A stretch of 64,000 bases of DNA from Marivirga aurantiaca (GCF_016679925.1 NZ_JAEQBW010000006.1:1-64000); one strand, 5' to 3'; counted from the stretch's first letter, positions 33,810 through 43,930 are shown. Notes: a model not told the origin generated them from the sequence alone. A program made the numbers and translations.

Positions 33810-36704
33810 TTAATTCATTAACTGATCAAAGGTAATAGAAACATAATAAATGGCTCCAATTCTGGGAGCACCAAAGCTTTGTATATAATAGTTATTCAAT
33901 AGATTTGAACCACCTACTTTCAACATCATTTTACTTGGCAATTTGTAGGACACTTGTGCATCAGCTGTGCCAAAAGCCGGGATGGTGCCATCACCAAAGG
34001 AAGATTCCCAATAGAATTCTGATTGCCATCTGTACACTACATTAAAACCAATTTTTTCAGTCAGTTTTCTATTACCAAATTTCAAATTGTATTTATGTTC
34101 AGGTGTATTAAACCCAAACACAAAGCCGTCACTGGCATCTTGAGTGTTCAATTTATTGTAATTATAATTAAACCCTATATTATAATTTTTTGGTAATGCA
34201 TAACTTACTTCACCTGCGAAACCATAAGCACTTATTTGTTTGTCGGCATTGGTATATACCTGAAAAGTATTATCACTTGTTCCGTTTAATAAGGTTAAAT
34301 AATTAGGTGTCCCATCGGGATTAAGAGCTGCTTGCCTCATCCTTTGCTGAACAATAAAATCGTTGTAGATATTGTAGTACCCAACAAGGTCAATAAGAAA
34401 TTTATTATTTATTACACTTTTATATCCTACTTCAAAAGATTGAACTTGCTCAGGGGCTACAGGTTTAAAGTTCTCTACAGTTTCCAATAAATTCGGGTTG
34501 ATATCTCCTGTAGCGAAAATGTTACCTGTAAACTCATTTACTGATTCTATTGTGTATAAGTTTGGATTTGTTCCGATGCCATAAGTCTCTAAGTTTTCAG
34601 GTAACCCACCCAACAATCTACTTGAGATAATATCAAGGTTAATGTATTGTCCTTGAGTAGTAGGATTTCGGAATCCTGTTTGAAAGGAAGCTCTTATATT
34701 ATTCGTCTTATTAAAAGTTAACACACCTGCAAGTCGAGGACTCACAACTGCATTAAAATTTTCATTTTTATCCATTCTGATTGAGCCAATTAATTTAAGC
34801 TTATCATTAAGGACTTTTTTTGAAGCTTGGGCAAAAGCACCCATTTCTCTGATCGTAATTGGGTTTTCCGGACTGTCAGGGAAAATAGTACCATTAGATT
34901 GTAGATCGTACATTCTGAAGCTACCTCCAACTAATAGATCAAAGAAGCCTATCTTTTTACTAAAGTCGTATTGTGCTTCTGCATGATATAATTTAGAACG
35001 GTCATTAAATTTTGGGCCATTAGGCACTGTACCTTCAGCTGCAGGACCTAGTAAAGCGTTAAATTCTTCAGAACCAGGTTCTGCTCCATATAATCTTTCC
35101 GTTTCCGTTTCAGCATACCGGTGAGCATCAATTTGTTGTGCAACAGAAATTGAGTTAGGATCATCACTTGGGCTGTAGCCTAATTCATTATGTAAATAGC
35201 TTAAATAGTTATAGCCATATGTTCCTAACCAAACAGAAACCCCATCAGAACCTAGTAAACTACTTCTCAGATCATTTACTCTTTTAGCATAAAATTCGGT
35301 AATATATGAATCACCTGAATTTTCCAGGGTGGCATATGCCCTAACAAACCAGTTATCTCCTTCGGCTTGCAACCTGTGTTGATGGATACTAAAATTTTTC
35401 AATGAGTATCTTTGTGCTCCAGTATAAATACTGGTTCCATAACCACCGTTGTATAAATAACTTAGCTCTACATTATCAGTAGGACGATAATACAAACCAA
35501 CATTTCCTTTAATGTTTTCTGCTCCATAATCTATCAATTCATGTTCTCTGTAAGGGCTCACTGAAACTACATGGTTAGGTAAAAAAAAGTTATCTGCATA
35601 TTGTCCGGCCGGTATTCTTTCATCACTTGGTCTTGTATTATTCAGTAAAGTAGTTAGGCTTCTCCAGTCATTACTAAACCTAAAAATCGCTAAATTAATG
35701 GCAGCTTCATCTCCCATTAAATTGGGGGCATCTTTACCAGGATTAAAATCGAATCCTTCAGGTTGTAAACCTGCATTTCTATCAGAGTCGTAGTTGGTAG
35801 CATACCAATCTTCAGCCCGCATATAGCTGGCATTTATTTTAAAAGCAAAACGATCATTAAATGATTCGGCATATCGTACTGATGCTTCATACATCGGCTG
35901 CGGACTACCTGGCGCACCAGCTTCTGTATCCGCACCAAAGTGATTCATTCCTACTTTTGCAAAAGCGCTTATTCCTTCATAGTCAAATGCTGATTTACTC
36001 GTCACTCGCATAATACCATTAAAAGCATTTGGTCCATATAATGCTGATTGTGCTCCAGGGATAAATTCCACACTTTCAACATCCAACTCAGAAGGCCCAT
36101 TTAAATTTCCAATAGGGAAATTCAAAGCCGGAGCCTGCGTATCCATTCCGTCAGTTAGTTGTACAAATCTTGTGTTTCCAGTAGAGTTAAAACCTCTGGC
36201 GTTTACAATCTGAAAGTTGATACTACTTTGAGTAACATCTACTCCTTTTAAATACTGCATACTCTTGTAGTAGTTGTCTGCAGGAGTTTGCTGAATGGAT
36301 AACAAATCCATTTTCTCAATAGTGGCAGACGATTGTAATATACTTTCTTCCACTCTTGAGGCAGATACTACCACTTCCTGCCCAAGTAAAATCTCTTCAC
36401 TTAATTCTACTTGTATGGGTTGAGTATTGGTTACCTCAACTTCTTCTGTTTTATAACCAATCATACTAAATTGCAAAGTGATTGGGAGTTGCATATTCAA
36501 CTTCAAATCAAAATTACCATTAAAATCAGTAGTAGTTCCTAATACTTTTCCTTTCACCAAAACATTGACACCTATTAGTGTAGAGCCATTTTCCGCATCC
36601 ACTACAGTTCCTTTTATCTGTGTGCTTTGTGCCTGCAGATGAATACTCAGCCCTGCAAAAAGACAAATTAGCAGACATGATTTTCTTAGTAAATTAATTT
36701 TCAT
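33810..36704 (-). CDS. TonB-dependent receptor with carboxypeptidase-like extension
   Basis: 964 residues: signal peptide (about 1-25), CarboxypepD_reg-like domain (about 28-110: IKGTVVDAENGSTLIGVNVL then TTTDFNGNFDLKL), plug (about 115-235: VVVSASRVEESILQ, FNSTGNTRFVQLTDGMDTQA, VEFIPGAQSALYGPNAFNG) and a 22-strand barrel whose last strand is IGAIYYVSITFDQL. It imports a large or scarce ligand across the outer membrane using TonB. No SusD partner is adjacent, so it is not a standard SusCD glycan unit, and the ligand is unknown. It is followed by the small secreted-protein gene on the same strand. Confidence 0.92.
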   Translation of the reverse strand: MKINLLRKSCLLICLFAGLSIHLQAQSTQIKGTVVDAENGSTLIGVNVLVKGKVLGTTTDFNGNFDLKLNMQLPITLQFSMIGYKTEEVEVTNTQPIQVELSEEILLGQEVVVSASRVEESILQSSATIEKMDLLSIQQTPADNYYKSMQYLKGVDVTQSSINFQIVNARGFNSTGNTRFVQLTDGMDTQAPALNFPIGNLNGPSELDVESVEFIPGAQSALYGPNAFNGIMRVTSKSAFDYEGISAFAKVGMNHFGADTEAGAPGSPQPMYEASVRYAESFNDRFAFKINASYMRAEDWYATNYDSDRNAGLQPEGFDFNPGKDAPNLMGDEAAINLAIFRFSNDWRSLTTLLNNTRPSDERIPAGQYADNFFLPNHVVSVSPYREHELIDYGAENIKGNVGLYYRPTDNVELSYLYNGGYGTSIYTGAQRYSLKNFSIHQHRLQAEGDNWFVRAYATLENSGDSYITEFYAKRVNDLRSSLLGSDGVSVWLGTYGYNYLSYLHNELGYSPSDDPNSISVAQQIDAHRYAETETERLYGAEPGSEEFNALLGPAAEGTVPNGPKFNDRSKLYHAEAQYDFSKKIGFFDLLVGGSFRMYDLQSNGTIFPDSPENPITIREMGAFAQASKKVLNDKLKLIGSIRMDKNENFNAVVSPRLAGVLTFNKTNNIRASFQTGFRNPTTQGQYINLDIISSRLLGGLPENLETYGIGTNPNLYTIESVNEFTGNIFATGDINPNLLETVENFKPVAPEQVQSFEVGYKSVINNKFLIDLVGYYNIYNDFIVQQRMRQAALNPDGTPNYLTLLNGTSDNTFQVYTNADKQISAYGFAGEVSYALPKNYNIGFNYNYNKLNTQDASDGFVFGFNTPEHKYNLKFGNRKLTEKIGFNVVYRWQSEFYWESSFGDGTIPAFGTADAQVSYKLPSKMMLKVGGSNLLNNYYIQSFGAPRIGAIYYVSITFDQLMN

Positions 36705-37397
36705 ATTTGAATGGTTTTAAAATGAAGTATGCTTTTTATTAAAGATCGTAGTTTAATTAATTGTATCAATAACAATTTTAGATAATTTAATGCATAATTT
36801 CCTAATTCGTAAGAATAATCTTTTATAAAATATTTTTTTTGGTTAAAAAGCTTTCAATTGTGATTGAAAACAGACTTTTTTTAAGATTGGAGATTGTTTT
36901 ACATACAATTGACTTAAATCACTCTCTTAAAATTAGTTGGTTATTTCAAGCCTCTAAACTCTTAACCTGTTAAGGGTTGGGAGAAGGAATTCGTTGGACA
37001 AGGGTAATATACGGATGACTTCATACTTTTAATTCTAATCAAAAGATTGCTTCGTTTGCTCTGCACTATGTATTTATAGCAAATTGTATCAAGGTCTTTA
37101 ACTTCTCATAAAATTGAAGCCATTATAAAGCAAGCTCGCAATAACCATAAATGATTGAGATGCTGCTTTTATTCTAATTAGTGGTTTATTCCTACTCACT
37201 CTCTTTCACTGGTTATTCCGAACCTTTACTCTCGGTTCATCCGAGAGTGAGGTGAAGGAATCTGTGGGCTATAAAAAGGTGAACAGTTTCCGAATATCTT
37301 AACCAAGACCAATTCATTAAAAAATCAAACATTACTTTATAATTAAATCCGTTATTCTATTGATTCCTTCTTTGCTTTCGGCTAATTTGCACTTTGT
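36705..37397. other. Divergent intergenic region, 690 bp
   Basis: No gene is supported. It contains one hairpin, ACTCTCGG (37228-37235) with CCGAGAGT (37241-37248). Near 37382-37390 CTAATTTGC resembles a -7 box (one mismatch to TANNTTTG) shortly before the BatA-type gene. The left end should contain the TonB receptor promoter, not identified. Confidence 0.4.
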
Positions 37398-39350
37398 ATG
37401 AATATTACCAATCCAAATGCCTTTTGGCTCCTTTTTTTACTGATAATCCCTATTCTGATTCATCTATTTCAGTTTAGGAGATATAAAAAATTAAAATTCA
37501 GTAATGTGGCTTTTTTGAAAGCCATCAACCAGGAGCAGAAAAACACAAGAAAACTCAAACATTTATTGATCCTGTTCAGCAGGTTGTTGTTTATTTTCTT
37601 TTTTGTAATGTGTATTGCCAAACCTTTCTGGCCGTCTGATGCCTCAACAGCCGAAGTGAATTTAATAATTTTAGATAAGTCAGCCTCCAATTTATCTTTA
37701 GCAGAAGGCAAAGCTAATTCTGTATTGGAGGAAAATATGAACCTCATCAACAGACTACAAGATCAATTTCCTGAAAACCTGCAAATAATTGATGAATCGG
37801 GAAATGCGCTTCAAGCTTATGATAATATTGAAATCAATGCGCGCAGCTCAGAAATGGTTCTTGATCGCTTACTTGAAAAACATGGGAATACAGGAAGGGT
37901 TCTCATTTTAAGTGATTTCCAGAAACAAGTTATTGATAGAAATAAGGAGGTGTTTTCTGATACTACTCGCCAGTTTGTGATTATGCCACCCTACAAAGAA
38001 AGCCCGGGCAATATAATATGGGATTCTGTATGGATATCTGGCAATGAACTCAATACCACACTTGATGAATCACTGATATTACAACTAAATACTAAAGGGA
38101 ATCCGGGACAGGTCAATATTTCCCTTCAGGAGAATAATACTTTGATTGGCAACAGGCAAATTAATGATACTGAAAACAGCAGTGATACGATAGGTTTTTG
38201 GCTAAACTCCAACATTAACCAAAGAGAAGAACAACTTACTTTTACTTCGGATGATGCCATCGTTACTTTTGATAATACTTTTTATTTTAAGAAAGAAAAT
38301 ACCGGAAAGATAAAAGTTCTGCTACTTGAAGAAACACAGAAGGATCAGAATATTCGATCTTTATTTGAGGATAATGATGTTTTTGATTTTGAGAATGAAA
38401 ACATTAACAACTATTCATTTCAAAGGCTTGATGATTTTGACGTAGCTATTGTTAAAATGGGTGAAAATTTCAACTCATTTAAAGCAGATGCCTTGCAGGC
38501 TTATGCTGGTATGGGGAAAACCCTGGTGCTTATTCCTGAAAGCGATTTCAATGCTACGGAACTTCTTGCAAGGTTTGGGTTGAATAATGTCAGAAAACTT
38601 CAACAAAATGCTAAAGTTAAACTGCAAAACCCAGACATTCAGAATCCATTTTTTAGAAATATTTTCAAAAAAACAGAAAGAAATATGGACATGCCCGAGG
38701 CGCAAGCTGTAATGAATTGGCAGTCCGGACAGAGCCTGCTTTCTTTCATAAACGGATATCCTTTTCTCAGCAGAACAGGAAAGGCTCAAAACATATATAC
38801 TTTCTCTGCTTCAATTGGCTTGGAAAACTCTAATTTTGCACGCCATGGATTGTTTTTGCCAGTATTTTATAAAATAGCTTTTTCAGGGAAATCAGAAAAC
38901 ACAGTTACCTACCATTTCCTGAACGAGGAAATAATTAGTTTTACCAATAATGATATTCCTGCGGCTACTGTTTTAAAACTTGAGAAAGACAATCAGCAGC
39001 TGATACCCGATCAAAGATTGCAAGGAGGTAAAATCAGTTTAATATTACCAGAGCAAGAGATAATGGCAGGATTTTATGCATTAAAAGATGCAAAAACTGA
39101 TACAATGTACACCTATTTGGCTTTTAACTACCCTAAAGCAGAAAGCGAAAACAGCTTTTATACCGCATCAGATCTGGAGGAATTGTTTTCAGGATCAAAG
39201 AATGTAAAGGTGTTGGAGGAATATGACGTTTCAACCCTGGAAAACTTTCTTTTGGAAAGCAAAAACGGTTTTCCTTTGTGGAAATACTTCTTAATATTAG
39301 CTTTGTTGAGTTTATTGGCTGAAGTTTTAATTATTCGCTTGATTAAATAA
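37398..39350 (+). CDS. BatA-domain membrane protein
   Basis: 650 residues. It opens with the BatA N-terminal signature (FWLLFLLIIPILIHLFQFRR, then KKLKFSNVAFL), with a first membrane helix at about 8-24 and a second at about 56-76. A long periplasmic part contains a degenerate von Willebrand-like core (LIILDKSASNLSLAEG) and a second alpha/beta domain, and a last helix lies at about 629-647 near the C-terminus. Proteins of this type are common in Bacteroidetes and poorly understood; some belong to aerotolerance (Bat) clusters. It is 1 base from the dihydroorotase-like gene and leads a five-gene run to 43117. Confidence 0.82.
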   Translation: MNITNPNAFWLLFLLIIPILIHLFQFRRYKKLKFSNVAFLKAINQEQKNTRKLKHLLILFSRLLFIFFFVMCIAKPFWPSDASTAEVNLIILDKSASNLSLAEGKANSVLEENMNLINRLQDQFPENLQIIDESGNALQAYDNIEINARSSEMVLDRLLEKHGNTGRVLILSDFQKQVIDRNKEVFSDTTRQFVIMPPYKESPGNIIWDSVWISGNELNTTLDESLILQLNTKGNPGQVNISLQENNTLIGNRQINDTENSSDTIGFWLNSNINQREEQLTFTSDDAIVTFDNTFYFKKENTGKIKVLLLEETQKDQNIRSLFEDNDVFDFENENINNYSFQRLDDFDVAIVKMGENFNSFKADALQAYAGMGKTLVLIPESDFNATELLARFGLNNVRKLQQNAKVKLQNPDIQNPFFRNIFKKTERNMDMPEAQAVMNWQSGQSLLSFINGYPFLSRTGKAQNIYTFSASIGLENSNFARHGLFLPVFYKIAFSGKSENTVTYHFLNEEIISFTNNDIPAATVLKLEKDNQQLIPDQRLQGGKISLILPEQEIMAGFYALKDAKTDTMYTYLAFNYPKAESENSFYTASDLEELFSGSKNVKVLEEYDVSTLENFLLESKNGFPLWKYFLILALLSLLAEVLIIRLIK

Positions 39351-39351
39351 T

Positions 39352-40635
39352 ATGCGCACCTACATAAAGGATGTAAAAATCATCGCTTCCGGCACATCAT
39401 TACACCAGAAAACGGTAAGTATGCTGATTGAGAATGGCAGGATTTCCGAAATTAACCCTAAAGATCCGGGAGAAGTTGATGTTCGAATTGAAAAATCCGG
39501 TTTAATGGCTTCTGCCTCCTGGTTTGATATGCGTGTTTTCAGTGGAGAGCCCGGGGAAGAATTCAGGGAAGATTTGGAAAGCTTGTCCAATGTATTGCTT
39601 GCCGGTGGTTTTGGGGGGGCATTATTGATGCCTAATACACAGCCTGTATTGCAGAACAGGAGTGATTTCTCTTCAGTTTTTGCAAAAAATATGGGTAAAG
39701 CTGTAAAAATATACCCGGCATCAGCTGTCACCATCAATTGTGATGGAGAAAACCTAAATGAAATGCTGGATGCCCATTTTACCGGGGTTCCTGCATTTAC
39801 CGATGGATTGCAACCATTGTGGAACAGTGATATCCTGGTTAAATCTTTACAGTATCTGCAAAAATTTGATGGACTGCTGATGAACTTCCCTCAGGATAAA
39901 AATCTTGCCATGTTTGGTCAAATGAGTGAAGGAGTAGTTAGTACAGGTTTAGGCTTAAAAGGTATTCCGCATTTGGCTGAAGAGCTGATGATCCAAAGGG
40001 ATCTGGAGCTCCTGAAATATGCCGGGGGAAAAATCCATTTCTCATGCCTAAGTAGTGCCAAAAGTGTAGAGTTAATCAGGCAAGCAAAAAATGAGGGGCT
40101 TAATGTTACTTGTGATGTAGGTATTCACCATTTAATTTTGGACGATAGCCATCTGGAAACTTTTGATGCTAATTATAAAGTATCACCACCACTCAGAACC
40201 AAAAAAGATATAGAAGCATTAATTAGTGGAGTGAATGACGGTACCATAGATGTGATTGTATCGGCTCACCAGCCTTATGATCAGGATCACAAAAAACTGG
40301 AATTTGATTATGCAGCTTTTGGCATTATGGGAAGCCAGATTTTATTTCCTTTATACCAGAAATTCTTAAAAGATAAAATCCAGTTAAATACATTTATCAA
40401 TTGTATAGCTTCAAATCCACGAAAGATTCTGAAAATAGTACCCCCAACATGGGAAGTGGGTACTACGGTTGATCTTACTTTATTTACTATGGAGGATGAC
40501 TGGCTATTTGATGCTACAAGTAATCAATCACGGAGTGATAATAGTCCTTTTCTTAACACTGCCTTTAAAGCAAAAGCCTTGGCGGTGTTTAATCAGGGTC
40601 AGGCATATTTAGACCCTAACATTTATTCGGCATAA
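39352..40635 (+). CDS. Dihydroorotase homologue lacking the HxH metal motif
   Basis: 427 residues with the amidohydrolase layout of PyrC class I: small beta domain at both ends, barrel between. Family blocks remain: GFGGALLMPNTQPVLQ, GKAVKIYPASAVT, IHFSCLSSAKSVELIRQAK, NVTCDVGIHHLILDD and VSPPLRTKKDIEAL. But the N-terminal D-x-H-x-H-x-R-E-P-G is FDMRVFSGEPG, so both zinc-binding histidines are gone. The C-terminal DHAPH is SAHQPYDQDHK. It is therefore probably inactive as a dihydroorotase, as for PyrX-type subunits that support aspartate transcarbamoylase, or has another role. Many Bacteroidetes annotations call it pyrC. It sits between BatA and DUF4199 genes, not with pyr genes. Confidence 0.8.
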   Translation: MRTYIKDVKIIASGTSLHQKTVSMLIENGRISEINPKDPGEVDVRIEKSGLMASASWFDMRVFSGEPGEEFREDLESLSNVLLAGGFGGALLMPNTQPVLQNRSDFSSVFAKNMGKAVKIYPASAVTINCDGENLNEMLDAHFTGVPAFTDGLQPLWNSDILVKSLQYLQKFDGLLMNFPQDKNLAMFGQMSEGVVSTGLGLKGIPHLAEELMIQRDLELLKYAGGKIHFSCLSSAKSVELIRQAKNEGLNVTCDVGIHHLILDDSHLETFDANYKVSPPLRTKKDIEALISGVNDGTIDVIVSAHQPYDQDHKKLEFDYAAFGIMGSQILFPLYQKFLKDKIQLNTFINCIASNPRKILKIVPPTWEVGTTVDLTLFTMEDDWLFDATSNQSRSDNSPFLNTAFKAKALAVFNQGQAYLDPNIYSA

Positions 40636-40638
40636 GTT

Positions 40639-41172
40639 ATGAACTTAATAGTTAAATTACCTTTAAAATTCAGTTTGATAGCCATATTTTTTGTGGTGTT
40701 GATGTTCTTTTTGATTATTCTACTGGGGAAAAACCCTGTGATTTATACCAGCAATATCATTTTTATGGGGCCTATGCTGGCTGCCTTTTTATTTTTAAGT
40801 GTTAAAGCATTTCGTGATATAAATCCAGAAGGCTTACGTTTCTGGCAAGGATTTTCTATCGGATTGATTTATACTTTGATTTTTTCAATAGTTTTTGCTC
40901 TTCTACTTTGGATTTATGCAAGTGCTTTCGATCAGGTATACTTTGATGAATATAGAACTATGATCCTTGAGAAAATCAAGGCGGGGAAAGATATGTTGAT
41001 AGACCAAATGGGAGAAGAGGGTTATCAGGAATATCTGAAATCAGGAGAGTCTTCCAATGGTAGAATTATAGGAAGCCTGGCTTTTAATAATATACTGATA
41101 GGTATATTAGTTACTCCACTTATTTCTCTTTTTATGAGAACCAGTGAACCTCAAAAGCCAAAATCTGTTTAA
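40639..41172 (+). CDS. DUF4199 membrane protein
   Basis: 177 residues with four predicted membrane helices (about 9-30, 36-55, 70-95 and 145-165) and a soluble loop between helices 3 and 4 (about 97-140). That loop has the usual charged stretch YFDEYRTMILEKIKAGKDML of the DUF4199 family. FRDINPEGLRFWQGFSIG before helix 3 is also typical. The function is unknown. It lies 3 bases after the dihydroorotase homologue and 2 bases before a glycosyltransferase gene, an arrangement common in this phylum, which hints at a role in the same membrane process. Confidence 0.8.
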   Translation: MNLIVKLPLKFSLIAIFFVVLMFFLIILLGKNPVIYTSNIIFMGPMLAAFLFLSVKAFRDINPEGLRFWQGFSIGLIYTLIFSIVFALLLWIYASAFDQVYFDEYRTMILEKIKAGKDMLIDQMGEEGYQEYLKSGESSNGRIIGSLAFNNILIGILVTPLISLFMRTSEPQKPKSV

Positions 41173-41174
41173 GT

Positions 41175-42137
41175 ATGTCATACTCCATTAGCGTTGTTAT
41201 ACCGGTTTTTAATGAAGACGAATCTTTGAGGGAATTGCATGACTGGATTCAGCGTGTGATGAAGGAACATCCGTCATTAACATACGAAGTTATCATGATA
41301 GATGATGGTAGTACGGATGAATCCTGGGAAGTGATTTCTGAATTGGCATCACAACATAGGGCAGTTAAAGGAATTAAATTTTCCAGAAACTATGGTAAAT
41401 CTGCTGCTTTACATACGGGATTTAATGTAGCACAAGGGGATGTAGTTATTACCATGGATGCAGATATGCAGGATAGTCCGGATGAAATACCTGCATTATA
41501 TGATAAAGTCATCAATGAAAATTATGATATAGTTTCCGGTTGGAAAAAGAAACGCCATGATCCTGTCAGCAAAACTATCCCTTCCAAATTCTTTAATCTT
41601 GTTACGCGAAAAATATCAGGTATAAAGCTGCATGATTTCAATTGCGGACTGAAAGCTTACAGGAAGAAAGTAGTTAAAAATATAGAGGTGTATGGAGAAA
41701 TGCACCGATACATTCCTGTAATAGCAAAATGGAGTGGTTTTAGGAAAATTGGTGAAAAAGAGGTAGTGCACCGTGCAAGGAAATATGGGGAAACAAAATA
41801 TGGTTTGGAACGCTTCCTGTATGGTTTTTTAGATCTCCTCTCCATTACTTTTGTATCTAAATTTAAGAAAAGCCCTATGCATTTCTTCGGTACTTTGGGT
41901 ACTTTGTCCTTTATTTTTGGGTTTTTCGTGACGATCTATATTATCGGAAAAAAATTCTATGAAATCAGTAATAATATGATTGCCCGTGAGATTACCGATC
42001 AGCCCTTGTTTTTTCTCGCTTTAGTGGCATTGATTGTTGGTGTGCAATTATTTCTGGCCGGCTTTATTGGTGAAATGATTACCATGAATTCCCCACGAAA
42101 GACAGAATATATTATAGAAGAAGAAAAAGGATTTTAA
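41175..42137 (+). CDS. Family 2 glycosyltransferase, membrane-anchored (DPM1/GtrB type)
   Basis: 320 residues. GT-A domain: VVIPVFNEDESLRELHDW, MIDDGSTDESWEV, FSRNYGKSAALHTGF, ITMDADMQDSPDEIP (DxD-type site) and FNCGLKAYRKKV. Two C-terminal membrane helices (about 236-258 and 276-298) follow. This is the layout of polyprenyl-phosphate sugar synthases (GtrB, ArnC, DPM1), so it likely loads a sugar from a nucleotide donor onto undecaprenyl phosphate at the inner membrane. The stop overlaps the next glycosyltransferase start by one base (TAATG). Confidence 0.9.
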   Translation: MSYSISVVIPVFNEDESLRELHDWIQRVMKEHPSLTYEVIMIDDGSTDESWEVISELASQHRAVKGIKFSRNYGKSAALHTGFNVAQGDVVITMDADMQDSPDEIPALYDKVINENYDIVSGWKKKRHDPVSKTIPSKFFNLVTRKISGIKLHDFNCGLKAYRKKVVKNIEVYGEMHRYIPVIAKWSGFRKIGEKEVVHRARKYGETKYGLERFLYGFLDLLSITFVSKFKKSPMHFFGTLGTLSFIFGFFVTIYIIGKKFYEISNNMIAREITDQPLFFLALVALIVGVQLFLAGFIGEMITMNSPRKTEYIIEEEKGF

Positions 42138-43117
42138 TGAAGTTTTACTCTGTTATTATTCCTGTTTTTAATCGTCCTGAGGAAATAAAGGAGCTCTTGG
42201 TAAGTCTGACTGAACAGACGTACAAGCATTTTGAAGTGTTGGTAATTGAAGACGGTTCTGAAAGAAAATGTGAGGAAATTTGTCTTTCCTTCAATGATCA
42301 ACTGAATATTCAGTATTTCTATAAAGAAAATACCGGGCAAGGTTTCAGTCGCAATTATGGATTTGAAAGAGCAAAGGGAGATTATTTCATTGTATTTGAC
42401 TCTGATTGTATTATTCCTCCTAATTATTTTCAAATTGTTGATACATTTCTTTTACACACTCCTTTAGATGCATTTGGAGGACCTGATGCCGCATTAGATA
42501 GTTTTACTACTATCCAAAAAGCGATCAGCTATTCCATGACTTCCTTTTTTACTACCGGAGGCATAAGAGGAGGGAAACTTCAAGTAGGTAAGTTCAGGCC
42601 CAGAAGCTTTAATATGGGTATTTCAAAGGCTGTTTTTGAAAACACAAAGGGATACATCATTACTCGTATGGCGGAGGATTTGGAATTCAGCATTCGAATT
42701 GAACAAGCAGGATTTAAAATGGGACTCATCCCGGATGCGAAAGTTTATCATAAAAGAAGAACCAGCTTAAAGCAGTTTTATAAACAACTATTTTTCTTCG
42801 GACGAGGTCGCATCAATTTATTTCGCTTTTATAAAAATGAATTAAAGCCTCTCCATCTGTTTCCTGCTTTATTTAGTCTTGCGTTTATTTTTTGGATACT
42901 CTCTATTTTGATTTTGCCTCTACTTTTTAAGATAGGAGCAATAGTGTTTGGGCTTTACTTTACATTGATTTTTATTGATTCCCTCATTAAAACCAAAGAA
43001 ATAAAAGTGGCAATTTTAAGCATAGCTACGTCTTTTACACAATTATTTGCATACGGAATGGGCTTCATGAAAGAATCGACTAATTATATCCTTCGATCAA
43101 ATTCAGGTAATTCATAA
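42137..43117 (+). CDS. Family 2 glycosyltransferase with C-terminal membrane helices
   Basis: 326 residues. GT-A fold: VIIPVFNRPEEIKELLVSL, VLVIEDGSERKCEE, GFSRNYGFERAKGDYFIVFD with the D-S-D metal site (FDSDCIIP), and EDLEFSIRIEQAG, the usual acceptor-side acidic motif (ED). Two hydrophobic helices (about 249-285) and a further short one close the protein. It presumably transfers a sugar to a lipid- or surface-linked acceptor. Translation is likely coupled to the preceding glycosyltransferase. The acceptor cannot be told. Confidence 0.88.
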   Translation: MKFYSVIIPVFNRPEEIKELLVSLTEQTYKHFEVLVIEDGSERKCEEICLSFNDQLNIQYFYKENTGQGFSRNYGFERAKGDYFIVFDSDCIIPPNYFQIVDTFLLHTPLDAFGGPDAALDSFTTIQKAISYSMTSFFTTGGIRGGKLQVGKFRPRSFNMGISKAVFENTKGYIITRMAEDLEFSIRIEQAGFKMGLIPDAKVYHKRRTSLKQFYKQLFFFGRGRINLFRFYKNELKPLHLFPALFSLAFIFWILSILILPLLFKIGAIVFGLYFTLIFIDSLIKTKEIKVAILSIATSFTQLFAYGMGFMKESTNYILRSNSGNS

Positions 43118-43133
43118 ACTTGGTATCCCTGAG

Positions 43134-43904
43134 TTATGCTTTTTGCACTAAGTAGATAATTTCATCTTTTGGCAAGGCATATTTCTCAATCCATTCGGCC
43201 GGAATTTCATTGATGTAGTCTTCTTCTTTCACAACAAAGCCTGCTTTACGCAACCTGTCAGGGTAATCTTTGCCATAGAGCCTCACATGATCATCCTGTC
43301 CAAATACTTTTTCCCTTTCTTTAGGATTTGTAATGGTATCATCCTCGAAAGTTTCATCTGGTATAGGAGGGAAAAAAGGAACCTGAATAATGCCCCATCC
43401 ACCTGGCTTTAATATTCTGTGTAGTTCGGACATAGCCTTGATATCATTATCCACATGCTCCATCACATGATTACAAAAGGTGACATCAAAAGTGTTGTCA
43501 TCAAATGGAATGTCATGTACATCCATTTTTACCTTGGCCAATGGAGATTCCAAATCTGCAGTGATATAGTTTTCTTTGTGAATAGCTTCGAAGTATTTCA
43601 TGAAGCATTGCTCCGGGGCCACGTGCAATACTTTTAAGTTTTCAGTAAAAAAATTGGTTTTATTCTTGAGGTAAAGCCAAATTAGTCTATGTCTTTCTAG
43701 TGAGAGTGTATCAGGGCATAAAGCATTTGGACGTGGGTTCACCCGTCCGTAAGGTAAAAATTTACGATAGCCTTTTTCATTGATTGGGCAGTAGACGTTG
43801 TCTCCCCGGTAAAACAGTCCGATAATTTTCAAGCTTATCCCGCTGACTCTTTGAATATATTTCCTGGGTATATTTCTTAATACAAAACTGATGATTTGCT
43901 TCAT
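43134..43904 (-). CDS. SAM-dependent methyltransferase (class I)
   Basis: 256 residues. After a basic N-terminal region, the Rossmann core shows motif I as VLHVAPEQCFMKYFEA (a variant of the E/DxGxGxG loop), motif II ITADLESPLAKVKMDVHDIP, then FDVTFCNHVMEHVDND and LHRILKPGGWGIIQVPF, typical of Methyltransf_11 members acting on small molecules or surface glycan intermediates. The stretch RPNALCPDTLSLERHRLIW is shared with a subgroup found near glycosyltransferases in Bacteroidetes. It converges on the glycosyltransferase operon (16 bases between stops) and may modify its product. Confidence 0.85.
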   Translation of the reverse strand: MKQIISFVLRNIPRKYIQRVSGISLKIIGLFYRGDNVYCPINEKGYRKFLPYGRVNPRPNALCPDTLSLERHRLIWLYLKNKTNFFTENLKVLHVAPEQCFMKYFEAIHKENYITADLESPLAKVKMDVHDIPFDDNTFDVTFCNHVMEHVDNDIKAMSELHRILKPGGWGIIQVPFFPPIPDETFEDDTITNPKEREKVFGQDDHVRLYGKDYPDRLRKAGFVVKEEDYINEIPAEWIEKYALPKDEIIYLVQKA

Positions 43905-43922
43905 GATTTGCTATTTGACTGG

Positions 43923-43930
43923 CAAAGGTA
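43923..43930 (-). promoter_or_regulatory. Putative -7 box of the methyltransferase gene
   Basis: The minus strand reads TACCTTTG, an exact TANNTTTG, 19 bases before the ATG at 43904, giving a very short leader. Confidence 0.45.

Noticed and set aside
37228-37248. ACTCTCGG/CCGAGAGT hairpin as a terminator
   Set aside because: No gene ends into it and no T run follows; it is more likely a small dispersed repeat.
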